DNA from: Sesamum alatum
Lineage: Eukaryota > Streptophyta > Magnoliopsida > Lamiales > Pedaliaceae
Length of the DNA stretch: 64,000 nucleotides
Direction of reading: 5' to 3'
Assembly: GCA_034509735.1 (NCBI GenBank)
Contig: JACGWO010000011.1
Coordinates: 19,886,979-19,950,978, forward strand
Position numbers and translations under genes: made by a program. The notes under the pieces are model-generated. The model was not told the DNA's origin, searched no databases, and worked only from the letters and a program-made list of their open reading frames with translations. The first letter of the stretch is position 1, and every line of letters begins with the position of its first letter. Of the stretch, positions 11,330 to 22,959 are shown in pieces.

Positions 11330-13562
11330 TGTCACGCCCCGAATCCAAGGCACGACACGGCAGCATCACTAAATTGAAATAAATTTTGTGATACTAAGCC
11401 AACAATAAGCAATCTCGAAATACTCGTGATCTTTGAAGGAAATTACTAAAAAAAACATTATCCGGATAAATAAAGTCAATACATCCTTAATCGAAATAAC
11501 TCGAAACTAATGGGAAAATCCTTATACATTCAAATCACTTAGCACAAAATGAGTATATAAAAAAAAGATAAGGATCCTCGAGAATTGAGCATCTAAAGTT
11601 ATCACCATCCCCAATATTGTTCCTCATCTGTCCCTTCCTCTAATTCATCTGCAAGACATATGATACGTACAGGGAGTGAGCGACTAATCGCCCAGTAAAT
11701 GGATTCTCCTTTCTATCGGCTTGACCATACATAATTATATAATATCATAAAGCAAATAAAATTTGATTATTAAAGATTTTCAAGGAAACAAGAATAGTTC
11801 GAAATATTTAAATCTCATGCAGAATTCACATTCACATTGGAACCAATAAAAACATGAACTTGCAATTCACTTAGAGTGGTTCCGATATGGCGAGCTACCA
11901 AAATTCGATAATACAGGATTACTTGTATGCTCGGAAATATTAAAGCCCATTGGTTTAACTGATCAGTTCCTTAACTTTAGATCCCGTTAAGGTGGGCGAA
12001 ATGCCATTTTAGCCTCCGGCCAGGCCCCACTTAACACCAGTAGGCGGGTCAAAACATATTACCATAGCCGTAGCCATGCCCTACTTAACACCAGTAGGAG
12101 GGTCAGAAATATTGTCACTACCACAGTAGTGCCCCACTTAACACCAGTAGGCGGGTCAGAAAGATATCGAGACTAGCCCCTAAACCCAATTTGGTCTTAA
12201 TAAATTCCGAGCAACAATTTAAATCATACTTGTACTCAATTATAACAAAGAGTTCCAAGATTTCAACTAAGAATACATATATTAAATGAAGGTAAACGTA
12301 TTTGCGCACAAGACAACATTACATAAATATATATATCAATAAGCATACTCAAAAATCAGAATATATATATAGATGCGTATATATGTTAAAAGAGGTAATT
12401 AAAATTAAATTCTTCATACGAGTAACGATTTTTAGAAGAACACGATAGAAGGAAAAACCCACTTACCTATATTATTGGCTCGGCAGAGATGAAATCTAAT
12501 CCAAATGGCTCGTGTCCTATAAATAAAATCATATACTGTTATTATTATTATTATATTTACATATAACATATATTTTTCAAATCCTCTCACCATTTCGTCA
12601 CTATGATAATTGTACTTACAGATTATCTAATAAGTAATTAATTACTAATCTTAATCAGACTCTAATTTCCTATAATTAATCGCAAGTTGTAGCAATATAA
12701 AAACATAAATCAATACTAGACTCTTCTGCAATTCGTGGCCCTTTTCTAAGTTGGAAGTACACAATCAACAGAACATTCATTGTGGATTGATCTAAAGAAA
12801 AGAATTCCTCTTGTCTTATTCCCACAACACACAACCACAATAATATAAATATCTATATGGATTTCATTGCTAGACTAAAAGGAATGAATAGTACTCAGTT
12901 TCTTTGGCTTTTGCAATTGACTTCTCTGCTTCTCCGCCGCTCTATGTCTTTTCTCCTTTTGTTACAATGTATTCTACCGTAATATATATATATATATATA
13001 ATACCTCTATCTTACCCTAGTTTCCTTCTATATAATCTTAATTACCTAGCAACACCTATGATTCCTCAATTCTCACAATAAAATTAAGAGGATCCACAAT
13101 ACATGCTAATTAACTAATTTCATAATCTAAAATATAAATTCTAATTATATATATAAGACTTGTAAATATTCTATTATAAAAATAATGAGTGTTACGTCGT
13201 GAAATGCTTAAATGAAATGATTTAAATGTAAAATTTAAGTTTTTATTATAAGGATTGTACTATTTCTATTACTAACAATAATAGGGTTGTGTCATAACAT
13301 GTTTAAAGACATGACGACTATATCTATATTTAACCTACCTCGTGAGTCACGGTAGTCAATTTCTCCTTCGAATTTTCTTCGTTGGAACCATCCGAATTTC
13401 CTAAAATGGAGGACTATGTCAATTCGATTAAAACTTATAGGTAAAATAAAATGAAAATTATTCTCGATATAATATGACGTGTGTAGAAACTAATCTACCG
13501 CCCTAATAATTACTACTAATAACTTATGCTCTACTTATGAAAGAACGGGGTCGGGTATCACA
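11330..13562 (-). repeat. 5' LTR of the Tekay-like element
   Basis: 2,233 bp, same ends as the 3443-side copy, separated from the PBS by five bases. It follows the pattern expected of the transcribing LTR on the minus strand. A 63-codon minus frame (12118-12309) is identical in both LTRs, but that is expected from LTR identity and is not evidence of coding. Confidence 0.97.
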
Positions 13563-13567
13563 AAAGT

Positions 13568-15158
13568 TCACAGAATTCACTGTCAGAAGCTGTAATGGAA
13601 CTGGTGCAGCTCCTGAAAACTAAAACTCAAAACGATCCTTTGAGCATTAACTTTGCTCAGTTGGATAACTTTCCAGGTAATGTGTTCTTAAGTTCATTCC
13701 ATACTTCTTTAGATACTAATGATTGGGTTGTAGATTCTGGAGCTACCAGCCATATGAGTGGGAACCTTGATTTGTTCAGTAAGTTTTCAGGTCCAGAAAA
13801 ACCTATAAAAATTAGCCTTCCTGATGGTAGTAAACTAGAGGTAAAATTGATAGGAGAAGTGGCTTTGTCTGACAATATCACACTTACACAAGTATTGTTT
13901 ATTCCCTCTTTTAAATATAATCTGATGTTAGTACAAAGGCTTTGTGAAGCTTCGCACGTTGAGTGCATATTTAACTCATCAATGTGTTGTTTACAGGACC
14001 GGAAGACTAACCAAGTGCAAGCTATTGGGAAGCAGATTGGAGACTTTGTCTTAAATAAAACATCTTTTTTCTGTTAATGTCTTGAACTCATATGCCATGT
14101 CTTGTTATGTCATTCCTAAAGATGTTGATGTATGGCATAAGCGTTTAGGACATAGTTCAACACAAGTAATGAAGCATACAAATATCTTGAGAAATAAAGA
14201 GTCCTGTGATAGCACAGTATGTGACATTTGCCCCAAGGCTAAACATCACAGATTATCTTTTTCCTTGAGTGGAAGTCATATAGTTGCTATGTTTGAACTC
14301 ATACACATAGACATTTGGGGGCCATATAAGCAAGCTTCACTTACTGGATGTCATTACATGGTTACCATTGTTGATGACTTTACTAGAAGCACTTGGACCT
14401 ACCTTATACAACACAAGTCACAAAACCGTAACGCACTTGGAATATTTCTGTAAAATGGTGTCAACACAATTTAACACTAAGGTGAAGACAATAAGGTCAG
14501 ATAATGGGGCTGAATTCCTTAGTACGGAATGCCAGAATTTATTCAAGACATTAGGAATTCACCACCAAAGGTGATGTACATACACACCCCAACAAAATGG
14601 GGTGGTGGAGAAAAAACATGGCACTTGCTTCAAGTAGCTAGAGCACTTATGTTTGATAGTGGATTGCCAAAACAATTTTGGGGAGAAGCTTTACTTACTG
14701 CTACACATATAATCAATAGACTTCCTTCTTCTATGCTTAAATGGAAGACTCCCTATGAGATGTTATATGGAAAACCACCATCATATGAACACTTGAGGGT
14801 CTTCGGTTGTCTATGCTTTGCTGCCAATGTCATGCCTAAGAAGGATAAATTTGAAAGTAGAAGTTTCAAGTGTGTTTTTATTGGTTATAGTCAAGGACAA
14901 AAAGCTTTCAAAGTTTATGACTTGGAAAATCATCATGCATTTGTATCAAGAGATGTGGTTTTTTATGAGTCAGTTTTTCCTTTGAAATCTCCAACTAATG
15001 ACCAGCATGACTTACCTTTCCCAGAAATTCCTTTATGTGCTGATCAATCTCTTAAGTGTTTACCTCTACCCCCTGTGCAGGTCCTTGAAAATACTGTTAC
15101 AGCAGATATTGTAGATAATATAACTGCTGCTGAAAATGTACAGCATTATATGGAGTAG
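13568..15158 (+). pseudogene. copia protease, GAG-pre-integrase and integrase (element no. 1, continued)
   Basis: 13595-14077 has the protease active site DWVVDSGATSHMSGN. From 14082, VWHKRLGHSSTQ and CDICPKAKHHRLSFS give the HHCC zinc region. The integrase core follows: HIDIWGPYKQ, MVTIVDDFTRSTWTYLI, then in another frame IRSDNGAEF (second Asp); the Glu region (a PQQNGVVEKKH block) needs yet another frame around 14585-14620. 14640-15000 has PKQFWGEALLTATHIINRLP, YEHLRVFGCLCFA and FVSRDVVFYESVFP. It ends in TAG at 15156-15158; the expected reverse transcriptase never begins. Confidence 0.88.
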
Positions 15159-16078
15159 CACATGCTCGTGGTTGGTTAGCCAGTTGAGGGAATTTGCCAG
15201 TAGAGTTGGACAAACTTGAGCCAAGTATTTGGTTGGTGTATGGTAAGTCTACTCCTGGGATTTTCCTCCAATTTTCCAAGTTTTGCATCAATTATCTCGC
15301 ATATGAATAGGAAGTGTTCGCTTGCATACCTAAAGGGCAAGAATCAAGATCGGTGCGTTAGTACATATGAGCCCTTTTGCGGTAAAGGATATGATTGAAA
15401 TTGTATAAGCCCGTGTATGTATTAAATGAAATAAAAAATTACAAAATTTGAGATAAAAATTCAATACAGAAAGTAAGACGGACAATGAGATTTTTTTTTT
15501 TGTGCATACTAAAAGAAAAAAGTTTTAAAAATTTATGATTTTTCTACCGGGCACTTTATATCTTTTGACTTATTTTCACTTTTCAACGTATTTTCAAACA
15601 TTCTTGACTTTTACTTCTTATATTATTTTTTCATGTTTCTATAAAATTTATTATTTTATTGAATGAACGATTTCCTCAAACAATGGCACCTTTTGCTTTT
15701 TCGAATCAAATTTAATAATAAAAAAACACATAAGCACAAACTAAAACAATCGAAGCAAATTAAGTAGAATCCAAACATCTGCAATAAAGGATTGTTCTGT
15801 TCAAATTCGATGTGGATGAAAAACATAACGAATAAATGTATGAGGTAAGGGACAAACAAACGTACTTTACGTTCTCCTGTCGTGATAATCTGACAATCTT
15901 GTAGTGTAAAGGGCTCGAGTTCATGATCATTATTTCCACCGCAACAGATCCTTAACAAAAGTTTCGGGTTAGCCAGAGGTTGCCACTGTCAAGTAGCCGG
16001 TTTGCAGGTATAGTACTGATATCCTCAGCCCCTTTGTTGTAAGCAGCATAAATTTCTTGATGGCATGAGCCAACATCT
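15159..16078. other. Unassigned flank with possible minus-strand exons
   Basis: Not recognisable as retrotransposon. The strand with more reading-frame character is minus, including a stretch around 15150-15230 (LGSSLSNSTGKFPQL). This sequence continues across the copia insertion into 22001, because CATCT is duplicated on both sides, so 15159-16078 and 22001-22363 were once contiguous. 15400-15660 is plain AT-rich. Confidence 0.4.
15871..15985 (-). other. Exon-like segment, unrecognised
   Basis: On the minus strand a 115-nt block is bounded by a CAG acceptor and a GTAAAG donor and is open in one frame (WQPLANPKLLLRICCGGNN, then EPFTLQDCQIITTGE). An ATG-initiated minus frame runs from 15958 to 15656. 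I do not recognise the protein; it could be a host exon or chance. Confidence 0.3.
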
Positions 16079-17259
16079 TGTTGGAAAAAGTGTATAACAA
16101 TAGAAAATGTTTTGAAAAATACAATCTTATTTTACAAAACAGTTTGAAACCAAAGACAGCAAAGCGAACACGTCACATTGGAACAAAAATAATAAACAGT
16201 TAGATATGTTGTTTTTATGGAAAAATAGATATGAAACTTCCAACGAGAATTGTATCGTAACAATTTTCGGTCCAAAGTAGAAATTAGCCGAATCACAGAT
16301 TTTATCTGTTTGCCTTGAAGAAATTATACGTCCTGTCAACGTGCACCGGGTACTACACAACTTCTTTCAGGATAAGACGATTCGATTCTAACGATACCGA
16401 AGAACACCTCGAACAACACTCATTAGCCTTTAGAAATTATAGAACGAATCTCGGAATTCGGGAGGGATGCATGTTTTCAGATTTTGGAAAAAATCCGAAA
16501 CTGAGAGACAAACTTAGAGAACGAATTTCTGATTTTCTTGTTGGTGAGTTGTGTCTATTAAATGTGAAGAGCATCAGCCTTGTATAGGCAAAATTAGTCA
16601 ACACACCTTAATGCAGTCATAAAACCTGAATTTAATCAACCATAAAGCTGATTCAAAATTAGTCAAAACGGATTTATCAACCATTAAAATGGCATTGAAA
16701 TAGATAATATTAGGTTTAAAACCTGTAGTCAATTTCAAATCTAGATTTTAAAACAGGTTTTTAACAGCATTAAAAGTATTTGACTGATAATTTAAAACAA
16801 AACTATTTTTTTTTAAATCCAGATAAAAACCTAAATATTTTGCTGCAAAAGATATATATTGAGACTGAGGCATCCACCCTAATGCCCACAGCCATGGCCG
16901 GAGCCGGAACCGAGCTGGGTTGGGATGGCGGGCGGCAGCAGCGCGAGTGTGGGGAAACCCCATGTTCACTCTAATCTCTATAACACTTTAAACACAGCTT
17001 GAACATTGAACTTAATATAAGGAGTCTATGACTTTCATAAACTTCCAATATGGGATAAGCTTGAGTGTAAAAACACTCACCCTAGCATACACTTTATATA
17101 CTTATCAAATTCTCCATACTTTTTCATCACATTCCTATGTGGGACAAGTGAATTTCTCTATTTCTCTTTTAATCTAATCTATGTTTAATCTTATAATTAT
17201 CTCCATATTTTAGACTACATTGTTGTTATAAATTAGCAACTAAAAACCCAATTACAACA
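16079..17259 (-). repeat. 3' LTR of copia element no. 2
   Basis: 1,181 bp, TGTTGGAAAAAG to ATTACAACA. It pairs along its length with 19989-21995 once the MULE is removed; the two are clearly diverged, so the insertion is older than the Tekay one. Confidence 0.9.
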
Positions 17260-17272
17260 ATCCCCCACAAAT
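17260..17272 (-). other. Polypurine tract of copia element no. 2
   Basis: The minus strand reads TTTGTGGGGGAT immediately before the LTR start TGTTGTAAT, marking the 3' side of the element. Confidence 0.75.
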
Positions 17273-17774
17273 CCATAGATTTGACTCAAGCTTTTGTGTC
17301 TTGCTTGATACCTTCCGGTTTGAACCACTGCCTAAGTTATCTAATGCTAGTTGTCACCAGGTCAAATAGAACTAAGCCTTGAATTTGAGCCCATGATTGT
17401 GACAACGTCTGTCAGTAATAGCTTTGTGTTGATCTTTAGGGTTGACACGTTAGGCCATATGTCTCGATCCTGTTCATGAATGCTTTCAGGAATAACCTAA
17501 TTTCTTAGTTGCAGCCAAACAACTGTATTCACTTAGTTGGGCATCTTCAGGGATGCACTACTTAGCATCTCATCTAAAAGACTTGATCCAATTCAGAGTT
17601 AAACTCTTACTATACTTGCAGTAACAACACCTTCCAAAATTATAGAGGACAGACTCCAGATATAAAGTATCAATCTATTTTGGTGCTCTGACATACCCGA
17701 CAACTTGTTAATACCACATTGAACCTTCTTTGTGGGATCTCCACTTGGAAGGTTTGGTTGCTACAGTAGCTATG

Positions 17775-18830
17775 TCATTGATGGGTTTTCAGTCCCATCC
17801 CCAATCTGGATTTCTGTACTTGTGACAGGTCTAATCCTTCCATAAAAGGATCAGCCACATTATCCTTTGCTCCCACAAAGTCAATGCCAATAACTTTGTC
17901 TGACACTAATGCCCTTATAGACTTACGTCTAACTTGGATGTGTCTTTTTGTCTGTTGATTGTATTTACGACTTCGAACCTCTTCAATTGTGGTTTGACTA
18001 TCACAGTATACAGCAATAGGTGGAAGAGGCTGGCTGACAATGGAAAGTTGTAATAACAACCCATACAACCACTCTGCCTCGATACCAATCGTATCTAACG
18101 CACATAACTCGGCTTCAAAATTAGACCTGGTTATCAAAGTCTATTTTGCAGACTTCCAAGAGACTGCACCCCCACCTAAGGTAAACACATATCCTGAACA
18201 TCCATTAGTACTAAAGTTTTTAGATATCCAGTTAGCATCATTATATCCCTCCAGAACAGTAGGGAATTTGCCATAATGAATGGTCAGTGACACTGTGCCC
18301 TTAAGGTACCTTAGTATCCTATTCAAAGCTCCCCAATGGGTTCTATCCAGACAACTAGTATATCTAGCCAGCTTTGAGACAAAAAAGGAAATGTCTAATC
18401 TCGTGTCATTTGCCAGATACTGCAAACTCCCAATTATTTGGGAATACCTTCATTGTGCAACAGGAACACCACTTTCATTTTTTAATAAAACCACATAAGG
18501 ATCATATGGTGTCTTTGCAATTCTATTGTTTGATAGCCAAATTTCTCAATTATTTTCTCAACATAGTGTGATTGAGAAATAGCTATCCCATCAGTTGAAC
18601 GAATTAACTTGATGCTAAGAATCACATTAACCCTCACCCATATCCTTCATTTCACACTTATTTTTCAGAAATGATTTGGTTTCGGTAATGATATCTAGAA
18701 ATGATCATATTAAAAGATTGTCATCTACATACAGACATAAAATAATAATATTATCCCCTTTAACCTTACAGTATATGTATTTGTCATTCTCATTCACGGT
18801 GAAGCCTTACGGAAACTTGAGCTTAAAGCT
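17775..18830 (-). pseudogene. copia RNase H and reverse transcriptase tail (element no. 2)
   Basis: 18830-18640 has GFTVNENDKYIYCKV and LCLYVDDNLLI, the RT catalytic YVDD box, followed by a stop. 18425-18141 has LANDTRLDISFFVSKLARYT, LNRILRYLKGTVSL and SGYVFTLGGGAVSWKSAK. 18137-17775 completes RNase H (ELCALDTIGIEAEWLYGLL, VYCDSQTTIEE, KRHIQVRRKSIRALV, VIGIDFVGAKDNVADPF). The latter two frames nearly abut and are separated by a small shift. The family RT N-terminal half is absent. Confidence 0.88.
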
Positions 18831-19085
18831 CGAAATTTGCAGGAGGAGGAGCTCAAATTCTATAAAAGAATTTCGAAGTGATATGTAGAGAGAACTTTCA
18901 AGGGGAGCTAAAATGATTCTTCATGGTTTGTGTTATGTGTTTGAAGTGCTCAAGGCCAGCCTTATATAGGCCCCAAAATTTGCAACATTTATCCACCATT
19001 AAAAGCTGAAATACTCAACTATAAAACTGATTTAGAAATAGAATTTAAGTCATTAAACTTGAGCTTAAAAACTTATGTTTTTTCT
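18831..19085. repeat. LTR-like patch inside copia element no. 2
   Basis: Between the RT tail and gag lies sequence that resembles part of this element's own LTR class: a CCAGCCTTATATAGGCCCC box and an AT-rich tail like the LTR stretch at 16569-16690 (AGCATCAGCCTTGTATAGG, then AAGCTGATTC and similar words). I infer a fragment of a related LTR left at the deletion junction; the similarity is imperfect. Confidence 0.35.
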
Positions 19086-19849
19086 TTAAACAATCCTTGC
19101 CCTAGTGTCCCACCTGCCCACAGTTTCAGTAGGGTTTGCTTAGTTTTGGTTTCTTATTTTTAACGATCTTGCCTTTATTGATGGTTTTAGAGTTCAAGTT
19201 CACAGTATTTACTTTCCTTTTCCCGATTATTAAATTGGCCTTTGGTTGATGCTCAACAGGCATCTTATGGGTTTGATTCCTATGCTCTTCCTCAATGTTG
19301 ATCGCGGCCATGAGATCATCCAATGACTATCCCCCTTTCTGATGTTTGAGTGTCATGACAAAATTTTCCCAAGATTTGGAAAATTTATCCACTATGGACA
19401 TGACCAAAAACTTTTCAGGAAGCTTCATCTCAGCATCAAAAAGAGCATGCTCAAGATTGATAATCTCATGTGTCTGTTCAGCTACAGACCTTCCCTTGAC
19501 CATCTGTTACCTCATGAATTTAGAAACAGAATACTTTTCGAGCCCTTGCTCTTCAGTATTATATTTCATGTCCAACTCATCCCACAACGATTTTGCAATG
19601 TAAGAGTTGGAACAATAGACATCAAAGAGTGCATTTGATAATGTTGACAAAATAGCTCCTCGACCTATTTGATCCCGCTCCGGTCCATTGCGCAATCTCA
19701 GCAGTTTTGGGATCGGTCTCAATCGGTTCATGGAAAGTGACCTAAATTACTGAAAAAATTCCTTTCATCGTAAGCCATATTTCCATTCGTTGTTGCCAAC
19801 GTTTGACAACCTGGGCGATAGAAAAAGTGACAGAAACCTGTTCAGCCAT
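19086..19849 (-). pseudogene. copia gag of element no. 2
   Basis: Start chosen at 19849 (MAEQVSVTFSIAQVVKRWQQ). It continues as MEIWLTMKGIFSVI, then in another frame IGRGAILSTLSNALFDVYC and SYIAKSLWDELDMKYNTEEQ, a standard copia capsid motif, then DDLMAAINIEEEHRNQTH. The zinc knuckle survives as NCGQVGH plus GKD near 19090-19125, interrupted by a stop. Order and content are those of a Tork/TAR-like Gag, but the clade is uncertain. Confidence 0.8.
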
Positions 19850-19988
19850 ATTAATAATTAGGAGCAGAAAGTAAACACACAGATTTTTAAAACTCAAAAA
19901 TTCCGAATTTTTAACCTTAAAAACAGCAAGAGAAAACCATTTTCGTTCCAAAAATCTGTTTTTTTAAAACCTATAATTTTTTCAATAT

Positions 19989-21995
19989 TGTTTGAAAAAG
20001 TGTATAACAAGCATAGTAAACGTTTTGAAAAATACAATCAGATTTTACAAAATAGTTTGAAACCAAAGAAGACAAACAAACACGTCACGTTGGAACAAAA
20101 ACAATAAACAGATAGATATATTGTTTTTACAAAAAATAAATAGGGAACTTCCAACGAGAATTGTATCGTAATAATTCTCGGTCCAAAGTAGAAATTAGCC
20201 GAATCACAGATTTTATCTGCTTGTCTAAAAGAAATTATACGTGGTCAACGTGCACCGAGTACTACGCAACTTCTTCTAGGATAAGACAGTGCAGTCCTAA
20301 CGTTATTGCAATATACCGAAAAACACCTCAAACAACACTCAATAGCCTTTAAAAATTAGAGAACGAATCTCAAAATTCGGAAGGGATGTCTGTTTTCATA
20401 TTTTGGAAAAAAATCCGACTGAGAGACAAACTTAGAGAACGAATTTCTGATTTTCTTGTTGGTGAGTTGTCTATGAAATGCGAAGAGCATCAGCCTTATA
20501 TAAGCAAAGCTAGTCAACACACCTTAATGCAACCATATAACCTGAATTTCATCAGCCATAAAGCTCATTCAAAATCAGTCAAAACAGATTTATCAGCCAT
20601 TAAAATGGCACTGGAATAGATAATATTAGGTTTAGAAACCTATAGTCAATTTCAAATCCAGGTCTTAAAACAGGTTTTTAACAGCATTAAAAGTATTTGA
20701 CTGATAATTTAAAACAAAACTATTTTTTTTTTAAAATCCAGATAAAAACCCAAATATTTTTGCTACAAAAGATATATACTAAGATTGAAACCTAGCGCCC
20801 GCTGTCGGAGCCGGATCGGGTCAGGATGGCGGGTAGCGCCGGCGCGTGTGTGGGGAAACCACATGTTCACTCTAGTCTCAATAACAATTTATAAACAATT
20901 TGAACATTGAACTTAATATAAGGAGTTTATGACTTTCATAAACTTCCAATGTAGGATAAGCTTGAGTTTAAAAACGGGTTAAATACGGTTACCACCCCTG
21001 AAGTATTCACCCTACATCAATTACCCCCCTAAAGTATTAAAACCTTCAAAATTCCCCCTGACCTTCTAACACCTTTAATTTTGAAGTTCAAAAACTCCAT
21101 TTTACCGTTACTAAAAATTGATTTATGAAAAAAAAATTAAAGGAATTTTTAAAATATCAAAACCACTCTTTTAAGTTTTATCTAATTTTATTTTCACTTG
21201 ATCATCGAGCTCTTTTTATTTTTATAATTCTAAAGTATTTGGAGCTCATTTTATTTTAGTTTACTTATTTGTCAAACCAAGTTAAAAATAAATTTATACA
21301 TTCATATAATTTCCACATTTATATAATTACCATATATATATAAATACATATTAATTGTAAATTTTCTTATTATCTAATGATTAGCTAATTCGATTTTATT
21401 AATTGTATATTTGTTTAAGTAAATATATATATATATGCATGTAATTATATAAATGTGGAAATTATATGAATGTATAAATTTATTTTTAACTTGGTTTGAC
21501 AAACAAGAGAAACTAAAATAAAATGAGCTCCAAGTACTTTAGGATTATGAAAATAAAAAGAGCTCGATGAACAAGTGAAACTAGAATTAGACCAAATTCA
21601 AAAAAAGAGCGATTTTGGTATTTTAAAAATTCATTTAATTTTTTTTTAAAAAAACAATTTTTAATAAGGGTAAAATGGACTTTTTGAACTTTAAAATGAA
21701 AGGAGTTAGAAGGCCAGGGTTTTTTTTTAAGGTTATAATACTTTAGGGGAGTAATTGATGTGGGGTGAATACTTCAGGGGTGGTAACTGTATTTAACCCT
21801 TTAAAAACACCCACCCCGCATACACCTTATATACTTATCAAATTCTCCACACTTTCCCATCACATTCCTATGTGAGACAAGTGAATTTCTCTATTTTCCC
21901 TCTCGATCTAATTTATGGATTTAATCTTATAATTATCTCCATATTTTAAACTCCATTATTATTACAAATTAGCAACTAAAATAATAATTACAACA
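19989..21995 (-). repeat. 5' LTR of copia element no. 2, split by a MULE
   Basis: Begins TGTTTGAAAAAG and ends ATTACAACA, about 1,174 bp once the insert 20976-21799 and one 9-bp duplication are removed. TTATATAAGC (about 20495) is a TATA-like element. The insertion is expected to disable transcription. Confidence 0.88.
20976..21799. mobile_element. Palindromic MULE-type MITE
   Basis: 824 bp, ends GGGTTAAATACGGTTACCAC and its inverse (GGTAACTGTATTTAACCC), flanked by an exact 9-bp duplication TTTAAAAAC (20967-20975 and 21800-21808). Nearly the whole element is one inverted repeat with arms of roughly 370 bp meeting near 21370-21430. Nine-base duplications plus long terminal inverted repeats are the Mutator-like signature. 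There is no transposase. Confidence 0.92.
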
Positions 21996-22000
21996 CATCT

Positions 22001-22363
22001 GTATGTAGCGTGACAAATTTCCAACGTGATAATTATTATCGTTAGCTGCTACAAACATTGAGACATGCTTGTTGCAGCTCTTGTTAAAAAATTTGCTTCT
22101 ATGTATTTTTGTGTTTTAACTAAATAATTTATTTCAATATTTTTCATACATAAATTAATAAATGGAACTCCATGGGCAATTTCCACCGTGCGTGGTTCAG
22201 TGCCTATTCACGAGCATAATATAAAGGCTAAATAGCATAAAATTTCTTGTGTTTTGAAAATTCAAATAAAAATATTCATGTATTTAAAATATTAAAAACT
22301 CCATCTGTTTTTTTAAATATAGTTTACTCCCCTCCCTCTCCCCTCCCGCCAATATATATATAT
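22001..22363. other. Unassigned flank, AT-rich
   Basis: Continuation of the 15159-16078 flank beyond the copia insertion. No ORF or repeat family recognised; a C-rich run (CCCCTCCCTCTCCCCTCCC) sits at 22328-22349 just before a Helitron end. Confidence 0.4.
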
Positions 22364-22866
22364 ACTAGAAATTATGGCACGCAATACTTGCGCGCATAAT
22401 TTTTAGTAATATTTTTTTATTTTATTAAAACTCATAATTTATTGTTGTATATTAAAATTTATCACTTCTTTACAACTTCATATACAAAAACTCTCTAATA
22501 ACTTTTTTCTAATGTATTAATTATCAATATATATTTTACTCAAATTAATTTTACAATCAAAACTTTGTACAATATTTGGTATATTGATGGCAATTATTAT
22601 ATATACATGCAACACAAATACTAATTAATAATATGTTATTTCTATTTCAATAAATAATAAACTTAAACAAAATGGGAGTAAATTTATTTTTTGAGTACAT
22701 GTAATTGTATGTAATTATTTTTCTAAATGAACTTAATTGGATAGTTAATTCAATTATATGAGTTGGGAAGTTAAAGGGTATTTTTGGTATTATAATAATT
22801 TGGTGTAGTGGTATAAAAACTACCACTTTGTGTCTATAAGGCCCCTTTCTTTTATAAAAGTATAGA
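22364..22866 (-). mobile_element. Non-autonomous Helitron (copy A)
   Basis: On the minus strand it begins TCTATACTTTTATAAAAG, runs 503 bp and ends with a GC hairpin region (GCGCGCAAGTATTGCGTGCC) and CTAGT. TC start, terminal hairpin and CTRRT end are the Helitron hallmarks. The first about 370 bp match the 5' parts of copies at 38159 and 38806, which end differently; this copy shows what looks like the family's own 3' end. No Rep/helicase coding. Confidence 0.85.
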
Positions 22867-22959
22867 TATATATATAGCTCGCTCCCTCCCTCCCCCTCGT
22901 CGTTAAATGTAATTAATGGCGTTAATTTTTTTAATCAAATGATCATTATGCCCGTATTT

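Larger units (their letters stand above)
3444..13562 (-). mobile_element. Complete Ty3/gypsy Tekay-like chromovirus
   Basis: A 10,119-bp element read on the minus strand: 5' LTR 11330-13562, PBS 11313-11324, extra ORF, gag, protease, RT, RNase H, integrase with chromodomain-like tail, PPT, 3' LTR 3444-5673. Both ends are TGTCACGCC...GGGTATCACA, flanked by AAAGT target duplications at 3439-3443 and 13563-13567, so the boundaries are exact. Assignment to Tekay/Del chromoviruses rests on Gag, on the GPY-type integrase tail and on the C-terminal RRRTIPYVKIQW domain; it is by recognition, not by a tree. The LTRs differ by only about nine substitutions, yet pol carries several frameshifts, so the copy looks young but dead, or its consensus contains indel errors. 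Confidence 0.95.
2049..15158 (+). mobile_element. Ty1/copia element no. 1, 3'-truncated and split by a Tekay insertion
   Basis: A plus-strand copia element: 5' LTR (2049-2350), Met-tRNA primer site, gag, then, after a 10.1-kb interruption at 3444-13562, protease, GAG-pre-integrase and integrase. Reading resumes with the same target pentamer (AAAGT) on the far side of the inserted element. Reverse transcriptase, RNase H and the 3' LTR are absent; sequence resembling the element stops near 15158. Without a 3' LTR no target duplication can be checked. Frameshifts and stops show that it is inactive. Confidence 0.85.
16079..21995 (-). mobile_element. Ty1/copia element no. 2, internally deleted, carrying a nested MULE
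   Basis: Two LTRs in direct orientation (16079-17259 and 19989-21995, the latter inflated by an 824-bp insert) flanked by CATCT target duplications (16074-16078 and 21996-22000). A purine tract beside the left LTR shows that the element reads on the minus strand. The internal part is only 2.7 kb: Gag next to the right LTR, then an LTR-like patch, then an RT tail and RNase H. Protease, integrase and most of RT are missing. No canonical Met-tRNA PBS is visible next to the 5' LTR. Confidence 0.9.

Noticed and set aside
15890..15904. CACTA terminus (minus strand CACTACAAGATTGTC)
   Set aside because: It lacks the usual A-rich continuation and subterminal repeats and lies inside an exon-like open frame.
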